Shown piece after piece: positions 32,820 through 44,719 of a stretch of 64,000 bases of DNA. The position numbers were made by a program, and so were the translations under genes. Each line of letters starts with the position of its first letter. Position 1 is the stretch's first letter. A model generated the notes under the pieces. That model did no database searches, was not told where the DNA came from, and was given only the letters and a program-made list of their open reading frames with translations. Where the stretch lies: contig MNCI01018080.1 in NCBI GenBank assembly GCA_015680685.1, positions 403,717-467,716 of the forward strand. The letters run 5' to 3'. The stretch comes from Gnetum montanum (lineage: Eukaryota; Streptophyta; Gnetopsida; Gnetales; Gnetaceae).

Positions 32820-34798
32820 ATGCCTCTCCTACAAGACTACAAGAACACCATGTTTAGTGAGGCAATTCATTGGAGAACCAACGAATTATATGACAATGAA
32901 GATTGGAGTACGCAATTCGAGGTGGGGATTTCTTATAAACATAAACGAAGGCAACATCATTACAACATATGAAAGCATAACTTACTTGATGAAGATGAAC
33001 CCCTATTGGCCACTACAAGCCTAACGCAAATACAAGAGGTTGTTCAAATCTTCTGTAGGCATTGTAAAGAGAGCCACCTACCCAGGCTCGATTTAAAAAA
33101 CTTTCCCAATTTCTTAGGAGGCTATGACTTAGATCCTCAACAAAATTTACAAGTCTTATATGATTCTTGTGCATGGAACAACATTGATAATGGTTGGCAA
33201 AAACTCAAGCTCTTTCCTATGACACTCGTTGGCCAAGAAAAAGTATATTGTTAAAACCAAATTCAATTTGACATTGGCCAACAATGGTAGAACTCTTTAA
33301 TAAAAGATATCAAACCTATGTAAGAGTGTCGGCCTTGAGAAAAAAAATCCAAGAGTGGAAACAAGCACAACATGAACCCTTGGACATGGCCTTAGAAAGA
33401 TATTATGTACTGTTAAACAACTATCCAAGCCATGAGTTCTCCGAGGAAAGGCTAATGTACCATATCATTAATGGGCTTCATAATGAAACAAGAGAGACCC
33501 TAGGGATGTATGCCCAAGGTCAACTATACGAACTACGAACCCATCAATTCCAAGAGCTTATTAAGCAGGTAGTAAAAGAATAAGGAGAAATGGCTAGATG
33601 GGAGAGTGTTGAAAAACATCAACAAGAGCAAAATCTCAACTTAACAAAGGTCCATAATCACAAAAAGGAGAAATCAACCCTTCTCAAGGAGGAAGAACCA
33701 TCTTTTCTAGTACAAAAATCATTAGATGAAATTGAGGCAAAGATCAATAAGATGCTGGAATGGATACAAAAAAAGTATGGAGAATATATCAATATTATTG
33801 GAGATAGGGTTTTGACAACCTGAGAAGTAGGAAAAAATATCATTAGACAATCGGAAAGAAGGGATGAAGAAAATAAGAGCTCAACTGCCAATCATACCTA
33901 TGAATGCAACATTTTCCTGTATGATCACCCCAAGGGCCAATGCCCAATCTTGTTACATTTATATGAGCATTGGGGAAGCACATTACACCCATAGTTCGTA
34001 CAGAGATATTGTGTTCAATCATAGTGGCAACAATCCCAATTATGGGGGAAGCCATCTCTAAACTAGAGACACCCTTTGTATCATCCAAATCCAAATGCTT
34101 ATCTAGTTCAACATCCTATTTTCCCAACTGGGTCATCATACTCTATCTCACCACATTATCATTCTCATCAATACTATCAGCCCATGTCCTCAACACAACC
34201 ACCACCTTGTGTATCTTACACTTCTCTTAAATTTTAACATTCTCATCCTTTTCCTCCTTCTACATCGCCACCAATTGTTCTTGAAGTGTCTACACCACAA
34301 CAACAACCCACAAACGTTACTTGTACTACTATTTCCAACAGCAGTGAGAGACCTCCTCAACATCAAAGGTGTCCCTTCTTTAGACATGATTGTAGGAAGG
34401 GACAACACAGTTCCAAGGCCACTACATTCTCCAACTCAACACAAGTCCAACACTGTGGTGCATCCTTCTTCTCAAACCCAACACCTTGTATCACCTCATT
34501 AGGGCCACCAATTAACACTCCAACAACCATATGGCCCAATGAATACAACCATGGAGGATGGCATCCCGATCCTTTCAAACCGTCTTATTGTCTCAAGTAT
34601 CATAGTGGGTCAACTCTTTACCTAGGAACCACATCTGATAAATTGCCCCACTATGCTTACTATAATCAGGTGTGTGAACCCCAATGGGGTAAGTATGACC
34701 AAGTTTCGATATTTCCAACATGCAAGGATCCTCATATTTCATTTATTAATCCTCACCATGCTCAACCGTTTAGTTATGGGGGATATCCCCCATTCTAA
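32820..34798 (+). pseudogene. LR6 gag
   Basis: Starts at ATG 32820 (MPLLQDYKN) and ends at the TAA after 34795, about 660 codons. Two frames join by one shift between 33254 and 33284; otherwise only single-base stops occur (for example 32970, 33252, 33582, 33822). The core has FPNFLGGYDLDPQQ and NNIDNGWQKLKLF, then MVELFNKRYQTY, RKKIQEWKQ, ALERYYVLLNNYP and MYHIINGLHNETRETL, the signature order of the retrotransposon gag family. Near 33905-33943 is CNIFLYDHPKGQC, probably a CCHC knuckle with the second Cys replaced by Phe. The tail is Pro/Gln/Tyr-rich. Capsid/nucleocapsid role by family. Confidence 0.8.
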
Positions 34799-36199
34799 TA
34801 ACAAGAAAGATTAATAAATATTTTTCATTTTCTTTAATTGTACACTTTTTTGTTTTCCATTTTTTCATTTTTCAATTTCTTGTTTTATCTTTTTATCTTT
34901 TTTTTGTTTTTATCCTTTTATAAGTAATCTCATCTATGAATAAGACACTCATGTGGCTCGTTGGTTGAGGTGTGTTCTATGTTATCGAGTCTTGAGTGAT
35001 CAATTATTTGGATAGTAAGCCCATTACACCCACTCTTCCATTCTACAAATAAGAGGTTCTGTTTGAGAGTACAATGATATTCTTGACATTCTTAAAACTT
35101 AAAATTAATTTTGTGTTCATTGTACCCAAAATGAAGAAGGATGGACTAAGAGGGAATGATTAGGATGTGACATCAAGGGGACTTGTGGATTCTCTTTGGT
35201 GACGTCTGTGAGAGTTATCACGCAACATGGTTATACTAAGATCCTTGTAGATTTAACGTAAAATAGAAGTAAGAGCAATCAAAAGGCACTCAAAAATCCA
35301 ATGCTGTTCTAGGGGGTCCCACTAGAAAGACATGCACCCATGCCTGAGGGTTGGCAGCTTCTTGGATTCAACATTCAAAAAAAAAAAAAAAAACAAAGAA
35401 AGTGCCACAAAGCAAAAATCACTCCTCCCTTGAAAAAAATGTCAATTGATCATATGCCTTGTTGTTATGGTACTCTCATAGTCGCTCATCATGGGATGAA
35501 ACAATGTGATGTCATTGATTAGAGGAATGGACTTAGTCCTAATCTTGGAATGATAGGTTAATGACACATTAATCATGCTTTACACGTAGGATTCATTATG
35601 CCCTGGGTCAGTTACCTCATGTCCCAATCTCTACAATCCCTTCTATAGTCCATCTCCTCTCACTGTTCATGTAATTGTAGCTTGTGTCTTGTGTAGCATA
35701 GAATTGTTACCTCATTCCAGTGTTACTTACATGTGTGTGTTTTGTGGAACCAGTGTGGATTACATTTAACCCTTCTAATGCCTATGAAGATTTTAAGGTG
35801 TGGTTACGTAAGGGCATTATAGGTTGGAACCTGCTTTGGGGAGGACCCACATGTGTAATTTTTGTAATTTGCACTCATACAAAATCTTCCACACATCATC
35901 TATTACCCTCAGTGTATTATCAATGATATTATTTCCCTTATTACTATCCCTTTGATTCAAACATTCCTATGAACCATCACATAGCCTTTTTATTTCCCAT
36001 ATCATTCGAGGTCCTTATTGATAAATTCCATAACATCATAATTTTCATGCCTTCAGAACTAGTTGAATTACCCTAGAATCCTTTAACAACAGTCTAGATG
36101 TCCTTAGTTTACCTCATTTAATTTTAGAAAAATATTAAAAATTTGGTACATTATATAAAGTGCCCTAACTTCGATAGGCCATGGTATCGCGTCCACAAA

Positions 36200-36226
36200 A
36201 TATATATATATATATATATATATATG
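36200..36226. repeat. (AT)n microsatellite
   Basis: About thirteen AT dinucleotides bounded by ggtatcgcgtcc and gcgatcc. It occupies the place of the internal U3-like module in LR5, between a GATATC-like remnant and the leader. Confidence 0.9.
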
Positions 36227-36377
36227 CGATCCCCTTGTGTCTGTCAACATGATTTGCAATTGTTCACATACGGGAAGTTTTTCAAATTTCTCTCTATAAC
36301 TCGCGATTGTGCATCCTTTGCTTTCATATCCATAACTCGCTCACTGGTACTCTAATTTTCATTCTGTTTGAACCTAC

Positions 36378-36409
36378 NNNNNNNNNNNNNNNNNNNNNNN
36401 NNNNNNNNN
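36378..36409. other. Assembly gap (32 N)
   Basis: Run of 32 undetermined bases within the LR6 spacer. Its true size is unknown. Confidence 0.99.
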
Positions 36410-36641
36410 TATAAAATTAATGATAAATGCACCAAAAATAATTTCATCTCCTTAGTTATATTGGGAAACTAGATTTGAAAACCACCTAAGCAAAGAGGAT
36501 TAAATATTATAATCTTTTAGGGACATTTTCTCCTAATAATTAACATCACATGGAGATAAAGCAAATTCATTAAGGCAAGTAGTAAGGTATAATCTAACTT
36601 TGGTAATAACCTTACTAACGATTGGCCCTATGTGATTGCAA

Positions 36642-39457
36642 ATGGCCCCGAAACGCAGACAATAGGAAGGTCCTACTCAAGGTGTGATCAAGTGACCTAG
36701 GAGAGGTGAAGGACAAGTTCCTACTGAACAACATGTAGAGCAGGAAGAAAAATTATTTAGTATCCATCAAGAAGACCTTGCCATTGTACAATCAAGGCAT
36801 GCAAAAGGAGGAGCTGCTGTAGTGTCTGAATAGGGACGACATCTCACGTTGCCCCAGGATTGTGTTCAGTCCATCCATGAAAGGTCCATATTAATTGTAG
36901 TGATCATGGAATTAAACTTTGGACCTTTCATAGAAATTTCTCTAGAGGTCATTAGGAATCACCTCAAAGGGTCCCCATTGTGGCCTACCCTCTTTGAAAG
37001 CGGTGCTTGGTACTTAGGGGAAATGTACCAATTTTGGCACAATAAAGAAGAAGGCACCGTGGTTAACATTTGTGGTGTGATTGTTGATTTCTCTATTCAA
37101 GCCATTTCAAAAGTATTAAACCTTCTGAATACAAGGCCAAAGGTTACTTGGTTGTCTACCCTCTTAGACCCTGATGCATGACAAGTTTGGTTAGACAGGA
37201 TGTATGACAAGGAAGATAAGACCTATGGGGAGTTAACGACGGAAAAGAATATTTATTTCAAAATAGGAACTTATCACATCTTCCCCACAAGAGGTTTAAA
37301 AATAATTTCAACATATGTGGTAAGAGGATGTGTAGTGTTGATGGGAAAGGTTAATGCTAACTTGCCCCATCTATATTTTATGGAGATCCTAAGGCGGTTT
37401 GAAGAACAGAAGATAAGGAAGTTTATGTTGCCATTCCCTTATCTTATCAGGAAGCTGTGCAGCCATGCTAGTATCCAAGGATACACCAATGATGTCTTTT
37501 GAAAAGCCCAAAATGATTCATTTGCTAAACTACTAAAGCCACCAGTTGCAAGGAAAATCATTGGTGAGACACTGGGGCTGGCACAAGAAAAAGAACATAC
37601 GGCAAGGCCAACTGCAACTCAACTTGTAGGACCTAGCCAACTTCCAAGCACAGGACCTAGTCAACAACAAGAAGCAGGGCCTAGCATAGGCTAGCAAGAT
37701 CAACCACCACCACCACTGTAAGATTACAGACCATCGATGAGCCATCTCAGGGCCATCATTGAGATGGTTAGTTGGGGAAGTCATGATGACACAAATATCT
37801 TCCGCATCATCAATGATGCTATATAGCCTATGGTTTCTATGGATCATGCATGGGGTGAAGTGTCCATTAAGATAGGAGAAGGGGGAAGTGCTTGGTCACA
37901 ACAGATTTCATGAAATGCTACGTCCTTTCAGGTGCAATTGGAAATTGGTGAAGGGGCCATGATGGTGGTCATGCACCACTAGGATGTAATAGGAAATGCA
38001 AAGTGGTCAAAGATCACATTAAAGAATCATTCAATGTGCCTATTGTGCCACTAGCAGATCTTATAGGAGCATGGGATGCTCAAACTCTAGCCAGTACCTC
38101 AAATACTCCTACAAAACATGAGGATGTACTCGATTGATTGTTGCAAATAGGATAGGTAATGATGTCCTTGTTTGACATCCCATAGGATGTTACAGCAATA
38201 CAATCAGACCCCATTTCCACTAAGGGGAAGCTGGTCATGATAGAGATGAGGGCTAAGCATGCTAAAGCAGAAGTGAAAAGATTGCAAGAAAGACTCGTTA
38301 CCCTAGAAGCAGCATAGCGGGATCCTTCTCAATTCATTCCTGTAGATCAGTTGAACACTTTCAGAATTGAGCAACTCAATAAATTGTGGATAAAGAATAA
38401 AAGGGTGGTAGAAGAAAAAGAAAAGGCTAATTGGGATGCCTTTGTGGCACAAGCATAAACTTATGTGCATGTCAAGGCACTCAAGGCCTTACAAGAGGAG
38501 AATAAACAACTTGTTGCTGACAACCTTTGGTTGACCTCTATGGAGAAGCAAAAGAATGTTCTCGAGGAACATTTTTAGCAGTTGCGAGAACAACTAATTA
38601 GGGTTAACTAGGACATGAACTGTTTAGCCAAGGAAAATTGAACCTTCTCAATGGAGGAGGTACATGCCATCCATCAGAAGATGGTCATTGAAATAAGCAT
38701 GTGGTAGAATGAGGCTAAATGACATGAGAAGCTAAAGGAGCATTTCTAGGACCAGGTGGGGATGTATAAACAAATCATCGAAAAGGAGATCCATATGGCC
38801 AAGGCCCACATCAACACTCTCAGTACTTAACACACTGACTGGCGGGCCATATTGGACACATACGCATTTGCCCACTAGGAAAAAGTTAAGAGTCAAGACT
38901 TGCAGATCCAGGACCTTATAGAGTACATAGAGTTGGCAAACCTATGGTATGCCAACCTTGCCATGTTAATAGTAGGGCGCCCGAGAACAAAGCTCAAGCA
39001 ATAGGTAGCCACCACCTATGGAAAATATGAAATAGAATTTGTAGAACAAAAAAAAACATTTCAAAAATTGGAGGTTGCAAATTCTAAACTCGAGGTGGTT
39101 AAAGCAAGCTACTAGGGGTAGAAAGGTGTCGCAACATACTTGGCTTGATGGCTCACAGATTTTCAAGAATATAGAGAAAAAGCTAGAGCCTATGAGGAGG
39201 AACAGTGGGTGTTTGCGGCTTGGTATGTCAAAGAAAATAAAATGTTTCTGAAACTACCATGCCCATGGAAGGTGTCGACTCCATCAAACATCTTAACATT
39301 AGCATGGATGGCACAGGATCCCTAAATTGAAGAGGAGAAAATCCAAGCCATACTTCAACACCATCAAATCCCAAGACTTGGAGTGAAAGACAAGGGAAAG
39401 GCACCCATGGAGGAGCCACCACCACTAGGAACTAATGAGTTTCATGAAATTTTGTAG
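36642..39457 (+). pseudogene. LR6 post-pol coiled-coil ORF (best full-length copy)
   Basis: ATG at 36642 (MAPKRRQ); one frame holds from there to ~37990 with only single-base stops, then one frameshift near 38000 and a continuing open-like frame to ~39457, about 935 codons. N-terminal ~290 residues form a globular region with FGPFIEISLEVIRNHL, GAWYLGEMYQFWHNKEEGT, ICGVIVDFSIQAISKVL, TYGELTTEKNIYFKIG, YHIFPTRGL and a FMLPFPYLIRKLC block; a Pro/Gln hinge follows; residues ~400-850 are Lys/Glu/Leu-rich coiled coil; the C-terminus has CPW.VSTPSNI and PPPLGT-like ends. No signal peptide or membrane segment is seen. The V.G..VDFS..AI..VL pattern recalls plant transposon-associated domains (PF20167-like); this needs a profile search. 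Sits at the Athila env-like position. Confidence 0.75.
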
Positions 39458-39630
39458 TTATAGGATTTTCTTTTGCATTCTTCGTGTTGTGTCTCAATTT
39501 TGTTCTAATTCCACACTATAACATGAATCCATTATAGTCAGTCAATAATCCCATACCTATCCACTATGTAATTAATGAAGCTTGTTCTCACATTAACTCG
39601 AGGATGAGTTTTCATTTAGTCATGAGAGTA
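39458..39630 (+). other. LR6 3' untranslated region and polypurine tract
   Basis: Contains aactcgaggatgagttttca (39595) and catgagagta directly before the LTR; the usual catgggggta has suffered two G-to-A type changes. Confidence 0.75.
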
Positions 39631-40230
39631 TGATGAGTCATGAATTGTTGGCTGTGATATTGCACCCATGATATCGCATATGCAATATCGTGTACATGAT
39701 ATTGTAGCCTAGATGTGATATCATGGCCTGTATCCTCATCTATAAATAAGAGGTAGGTAGATTTAGTTTAGAATCTAGTTTTAGTATTAAGGTAGGGACT
39801 TTTTGTCAATTTTTCCTCTCAACCCTTTCTCCCAGTGCATGCCCATAGTGTGATGATTGTAATTGTACGACATCCTTATTCGAGTCTGACGTACTTGGAC
39901 ATGCACATGACCGGAAATAAAGATCGAGATTACTTCATCATTGNGTTAGGCTAGTTTAGTTTCTCTTTTAGCCTCTCTCTCCTAGCTTAGTTGATATTAT
40001 TTCCCATCATACCCAAGAGTAGCATTAGTGTAGGAACACATCATACACCTCACTCTGGACTAAATCATATGTGATAAAGCTAATACTAGTCTAGGTGGGA
40101 AGATAATGAATTGTGATCTACAAGTAACTATCTAGATACCACAACTAGTCTGTCTGTGGAGTTCGACTAAATTGTGCGTGAAGCACTCATATTCGTATGG
40201 ATGAGTGTAGGGGTACCTTGTCACTCATCA
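39631..40230 (+). repeat. LR6 3' LTR, collapsed at a single N
   Basis: Starts TGATGAGTCATGAATTGTTG, ends ...tgtcactcatca. It is about 250 bases shorter than the 5' LTR because sequence between the aataaagatcgag block and gttaggctag is missing exactly at an N (39944). This is an assembly gap, not a biological deletion. Confidence 0.93.
39944..39944. other. Single-N assembly join inside LR6 3' LTR
   Basis: The 5' LTR has roughly 250 bases (32153-32400) at the place marked here by one N. Confidence 0.9.
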
Positions 40231-40235
40231 TTGAC
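40231..40235. repeat. LR6 target-site duplication, right (TTGAC)
   Basis: Identical to 31823-31827. Confidence 0.92.
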
Positions 40236-41094
40236 TAAGGCCTACCTTAAATGAATTTGTTCCAAGGATATCTAAAGTTTGATCTTTCAAGAATTTAACT
40301 TTGATCCCTTCTTAGAGTTAGCACTAGAGGAGGTTTGCATTGAATTGCAAGGGTCTTCCATGTGGTTCATTCTTTCTTTTAGTGGATAATGGTGCATGGG
40401 GAAATCTATCTCTTTGGAATAACCAATAGGCAGATGTCACAAGAAAGATTAAGAACACAAGCATCTCCTACTTTGTTGAGGCCATTACAGAGGCCCTTGG
40501 ACTACTTAACATAGGGTTAACATTGGTAGAAATCTCCATAGAAGTAGACCTAGAGGTGAAAACGGAGTGGGTCCAACAGTGTAATGGGGTGCCTACTTCA
40601 GAATTTCTATCTATCACCTAAATCTAATGGTGAGGCCCAGTAAGGTCACTGCCTTCTCCACCCATACATGCACTACTCTAACTAAAAAATTCCTTGTTAA
40701 CCTTCCTTAGTTTATCTTCCTTAAGATTGAAAAGTGACTTAAAGAAAATGAGTAATGGAGGAAGACACTCCCCTTCTCATGCCTGATCCACAAATTTTAT
40801 AGAAGGGAAGGAATAGACTATTATGCCAATAATACACTCTATCATGCTCTTGTTACATCCTAGTAGGAGATGATGAAGGACAAGATAGCCACTAAGCTAA
40901 TAGAAGAGTAGCCATCACCACCACCACCTGCTAGAGAGACAACATCAGAGGCTCACACAGCTATTGAATGCATAAAGAAACTTTGTGAAAAATTGAAGTA
41001 GCAATAACAACATGAGGCACATGATTGGGAACCATCAGTTTATTGGCTAGCATTGAGCCATCTTAATGAACTAACTAGAACCATAAGTTGTTTG
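40236..41094 (+). pseudogene. LR4 post-pol ORF, part 2
   Basis: Continuation after LR6. Encodes VDNGAWGNLSLWNNQ, FVEAITEALGLL and a KTEWVQQCNGV block, matching LR5 27650-28000 (SGEWYMGEMFLLWNNKQ) and LR6 37000-37180. Ends in the PPPP hinge region and is cut at 41094 by LR7; resumes at 60113. Confidence 0.65.
41090..41094. repeat. LR7 target-site duplication, left (GTTTG)
   Basis: GTTTG against GGTTG at 60108-60112: four of five match. Confidence 0.65.
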
Positions 41095-42947
41095 TGTAGC
41101 AACTCAAAACATTGGTGGTTGGAAAACACCAAGAGGTCGTCGGTCGTGATAGTCTTAACCCCATATCCATGCGAGGGCTGTGATGGATTAAAACGAAAAC
41201 AAGGTGCTCTGAATGATCTGGTCGATCAGACAAGGACTTAATCGGTGTCACTAAACCTTTTGCAAACGTGTAATGTGAAAAGAATGTTTGTAGCGTAAGA
41301 TATCGATTATTATATGCAAGGAATGAAAACGATGCAAAATGCAATGATAACAAGAGAAGAAAGTAAACTAGAGTTAAGAAATGCACCACTTTCAAGGCTA
41401 TGACTTTACTTTATCAGAGTGAATACAATTAGTTACATGACATTGGGAAGCACAGAGATCCCAAAAGTAACCAAATACATTCAAAGAAAGCCAACTATGT
41501 GCCTGAACACAGATTCATGAGCTAACAATGCGAAATGCTACAAAGGCAATGGAAAAAGAGCTAACAGGATGCAAAACAAGGATGCAAACTATTTTGCTAA
41601 TAGGTTTTTCAATTAGTTTGCAAACAACAAATGCCAACAATGCTCAAAGCTGCTCAAAATTGCCAACTGCTAAAATTTGTCAACCCTTTGAGCATTTCTC
41701 ATTTAGGGCTAGGAACACGTGAAAGATGCAGTTTGGATGCTGTGTGTCTTGGACTTGCTAGATGTTGATGTGTTCGTGCTACATGGACATGCAAAGCTGA
41801 TTGATGAGCCTGTCGTGCTGCAATTACGCTGTCAGAACTAGAGACGTTGGGATTATGTATGCCATCAATGCAGATAAGGAGTGAGGTGGATCAATCTAGC
41901 GTAGTCGCCTGCTACGCTGTGCTATGTTGTGGAGCGTAGCCATGTTAGTGTAGCGTAGTTGCTTGCTATGCTATGCTATGCCCAACCACCTACTATGTTG
42001 TGCTACGCTATGGAGTGTAGCCATGTTAGTGTAGCATAACTATTTGCTACACTGTGCTATGTTGTATAGTGTAGCATGTTTAGCGTAGCGTAGCTGCTTG
42101 CTATAGCGTAGCCACTAGTTCGAAGAAGAAATTTGCGTTAGAGCTAATTGTAAGTGTTGGAAGCCTTTGAAGTGTTTTGGCTAGCTATGCATGTTTGCTA
42201 CGCTATGCTACGCTACGTACAGTAGCATAGCGTAGCAGCTAGCCTTAGTTGTGATTTGCATTGCGAACGCCTATTTGAAAATCATGTTGACAATCTGTAG
42301 CCTTTATTCTTTGTGACGTGAAGCATGCGAACTTGCTGATCCTGCATTCTGAGATGTCCTCCTATTTTTTCTTGCATCATTGCTACACTGTGCTACGCTA
42401 CATAGCGTAGCATAGCATAGCAGCCAACATAGCTTGCTTTTTACTTGATTTGTTGCTTTTCTAGTAAGAGGAGCTTTGCCGAAGGACTTGAAGTTAAGCG
42501 AAGCAACTGGTTTTGAAGACTGGGAGTGCTTGCTCAGTGCAATTGAAATCACTAAGTAAACTGGACCTTTTTGCCTTGCTTTTGCTACGTTGTGCTATGC
42601 TGCGTAGCGTAGCACTTTGTCCTGCAACTGTCTTCTAAGGCCTACTATGCTACATAGCGTAGCGTAGCATAGCAAATTTCTTGACTAGAAAACTTGCTGA
42701 ATTATTTTGTGCAGCCTGACCACTGCCGACAACCCTGCACTTTGCTCCTTAGTAGACTATCAGCTAGATGAACTACCTAGGTGGGCAGGCTGAAGAGTGC
42801 ATTGGGGCTGTCAACACTGGAAGTAGAAAATTTGCTGAACTAGATAGTTTGAACTCAGAGCATCCATTTCTTACCGAAGTGACATGATGCTGCCTAGGTG
42901 CCAGGACCCGGTGAAGTAAGAATGCCTTGAAAATTTAGGGTGTTTCA
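41095..42947 (-). repeat. LR7 3' LTR
   Basis: Plus strand reads tgtagcaactcaaaac ... gggtgtttca. Contains dense GCTACGCTATGC / GTAGCGTAGC palindromic motifs (41890-42700). A short deletion at ~41700 removes the TATA box that the 5' LTR has at 58725. Lacks the extra 73-bp copy present in the 5' LTR. Confidence 0.95.
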
Positions 42948-42962
42948 TTGGCCCCTTTTTTT
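42948..42962 (-). other. LR7 polypurine tract
   Basis: Minus strand AAAAAAAGGGGCCAA, followed directly by the LTR start TGAAACACCC. Textbook position and composition; it proves the minus orientation. Confidence 0.92.
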
Positions 42963-44309
42963 CGATGTTTAGAGGATGGACTCGAGAGACGCTAACAAAG
43001 AATACGAAACACCATGGAAGAAAAAACGCTAACATCATTCTTTGGTGATCACCAAGATGTCACTTAGCTATGCTTGAGAGTGTTGCATTGGTTATGTAGG
43101 GGAGAGGGAAGGGCTAACCGAAGAGGGAAGGAAGTTTAGGAAAATGATAAAGATGAAACTTAGCAGAATCCCTCATTGAAGTGCTTGTGATGGATTTTTT
43201 TGCGTGGTCATCTTTGCTTTTGTTGATCCTTGACCTCTTGTTGAAATGCTTAGAGAGGGTGATTGCAAAATAGCTTATGTGCCATTTTTTTAAGCACGTG
43301 TTTTTTTTGTGTGTGCGCGTGAGCTTTTTCTCTCTTATGCTTTTGCCTTTTGCTATTTTTCCATTTCTATTTGCAAATAACCTTGTTGCAGGATAGGTGT
43401 TTCTTTTCCAAGATGAGTTATGTTATATCCACATGCGGCTTTAACCTACCTACAGATGCTTCCCATGGGGTGAGCTATGTTACGTGCATCATGGACTTTG
43501 CGGTTGGGCAAATGGAAGGGCTTGACAAACGTTGAGAAAAGCCTGTAAAAGAGGGGAGAGAGAGGAATTGCGGGTGCGAAGAGTAAGGTAAAGGGGTTTA
43601 ATGGATAGGATAGGATGTGCACTTTGAAGTAGCCAAGCTAATCAAGACAACCATCTTGTAACACTGTAGCATTTTCTGTTGTGGTGAGACACACCTTCGA
43701 CTGATGCCCCTTTGGTATGCACCTTGCAAACATAACAGAGAGAATATCAAAAGAAACAACCATGATGCAAAATGAAGGCAAAGGTCTTACTGTGGATGCT
43801 TTTGGAGCAATTGATGTTGTTGCTGATACATGCGGCATCCAAACTAGGAAGGCTAGCAACAGCCTTGGCAGCATCAGCATGGAGGAGCTGGCATCGAGGA
43901 GGCTAGGAGTTGCTATGAATGCAGATGCTTAGGAATCCTTGTTGAAGGCATGCATTCTCAGTTTAGCCATGAGATTGGCTACCCAATGGTTGAACGTCTC
44001 TTGACCTCGGATGCTGGTAGGGGTTGGAGGTTAACAATATTGTGGCTAGGCCACAATACTACTGGAACTCCAGTAGTAGGTGTTGACTAGGGAAGCTATT
44101 GCCAGGGCGATGAGCCATGGTGGTAGTAGGTCTAGAGGGTTAGCATGATGTCGTATGACATCTCTGAAGGATTAGCAAGATGCTACATATGTTCTAGAGG
44201 GTGTTTCCATGGCATTGTGAACTGCATTATGGAACTACAACGATCCACCCCGTGTCTACACTGTGCACGCTTGCTTGTTGTGTACTGGTGTAGATGCATG
44301 TTGGGGACA
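42963..44309 (-). other. LR7 3' non-coding region
   Basis: No supported coding sequence between integrase and the LTR. T-rich patches on plus (43190-43390), scattered short frames on both strands without recognisable domains. One plus-strand frame at 43717-43932 is open for 71 codons but has no similarity to neighbours. Confidence 0.6.
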
Positions 44310-44700
44310 TGCCGCAAACCTAGTTTAAGATCCTGGCAGACCATAATGTGTTGGTTTAAAGTCCTAGTAGACCACTATGCTAGTTTAAGGTCCCAATAGA
44401 CCACTATGCTAGTTTATCATCGTAGCAGATGGTGGATGGGCTAGTTTAAGGTCCTAGCAGACCATTTATGCTAGTTTAAGGTCCTAGCAGACTGTATGTA
44501 CCAATTTATAGTCATAGTAAACTATCTGTACCAGTTTATAGTCATAGCAGACTATCTATGCCAGTTTTATGTCATAGAAGATGTGCTTTTCCAGCTTTAC
44601 ATTGTAGCAAATGTTGGTGATGCTTTTCCAGTTTAATGTTGTAGTGGATGATTGTTTGCCAGTTTTACATCGTAGCAGACGATTTTATCATGTTCATGCT
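44310..44700. repeat. Tandem repeat array A in LR7 (gctagtttaaggtcc)
   Basis: About ten to eleven degenerate units of ~34-36 bases, each with a tagttta-aggtcctagcagacca-like core (for example 44389, 44431, 44472, 44524). Tat/Ogre elements are known to carry tandem repeats between integrase and the 3' LTR that can seed satellites. Confidence 0.85.
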
Positions 44701-44719
44701 TCAGATGTAGTACAACTTG

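Larger units (their letters stand above)
34799..36641 (+). other. LR6 spacer between gag and post-pol ORF
   Basis: No supported coding sequence. T-rich just after gag (34820-34920) like the tails that follow integrase in LR4 and LR5, an A-run at 35379-35394, an (AT)n microsatellite at 36200-36226, then cgggaagtttttcaaattt (36270 on) matching the LR4/LR5 leaders. The whole pol is missing between the gag stop and this tail. Confidence 0.75.
31828..40230 (+). mobile_element. LR6: gag-plus-post-pol-ORF element without pol, inserted in LR4
   Basis: 8,403 bp with a perfect TTGAC duplication, 5' LTR 851 bp and 3' LTR 600 bp as assembled. It carries a gag and the post-pol coiled-coil ORF but no protease, RT, RNase H or integrase between them. 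The spacer contains a 32-base N gap, so an assembly loss of pol cannot be fully excluded, but homologous tail sequence starts right after gag. As read, it is non-autonomous and would depend on a relative for pol. Confidence 0.93.

Noticed and set aside
34190-34578. Overlapping frames on both strands in the LR6 gag tail
   Set aside because: Shadow frames of the Pro/Gln/His-rich gag C-terminus; only the frame continuous with 33284-33823 aligns to gag.
36642-39457. Post-pol ORF as a retroviral envelope gene
   Set aside because: No signal peptide, transmembrane helix, furin site or Cys pattern; instead a soluble domain plus long coiled coil.
43717-43932. Plus-strand 71-codon frame as a gene
   Set aside because: No start context, no homologue among neighbouring elements, located in LR7 3' non-coding region; chance length.
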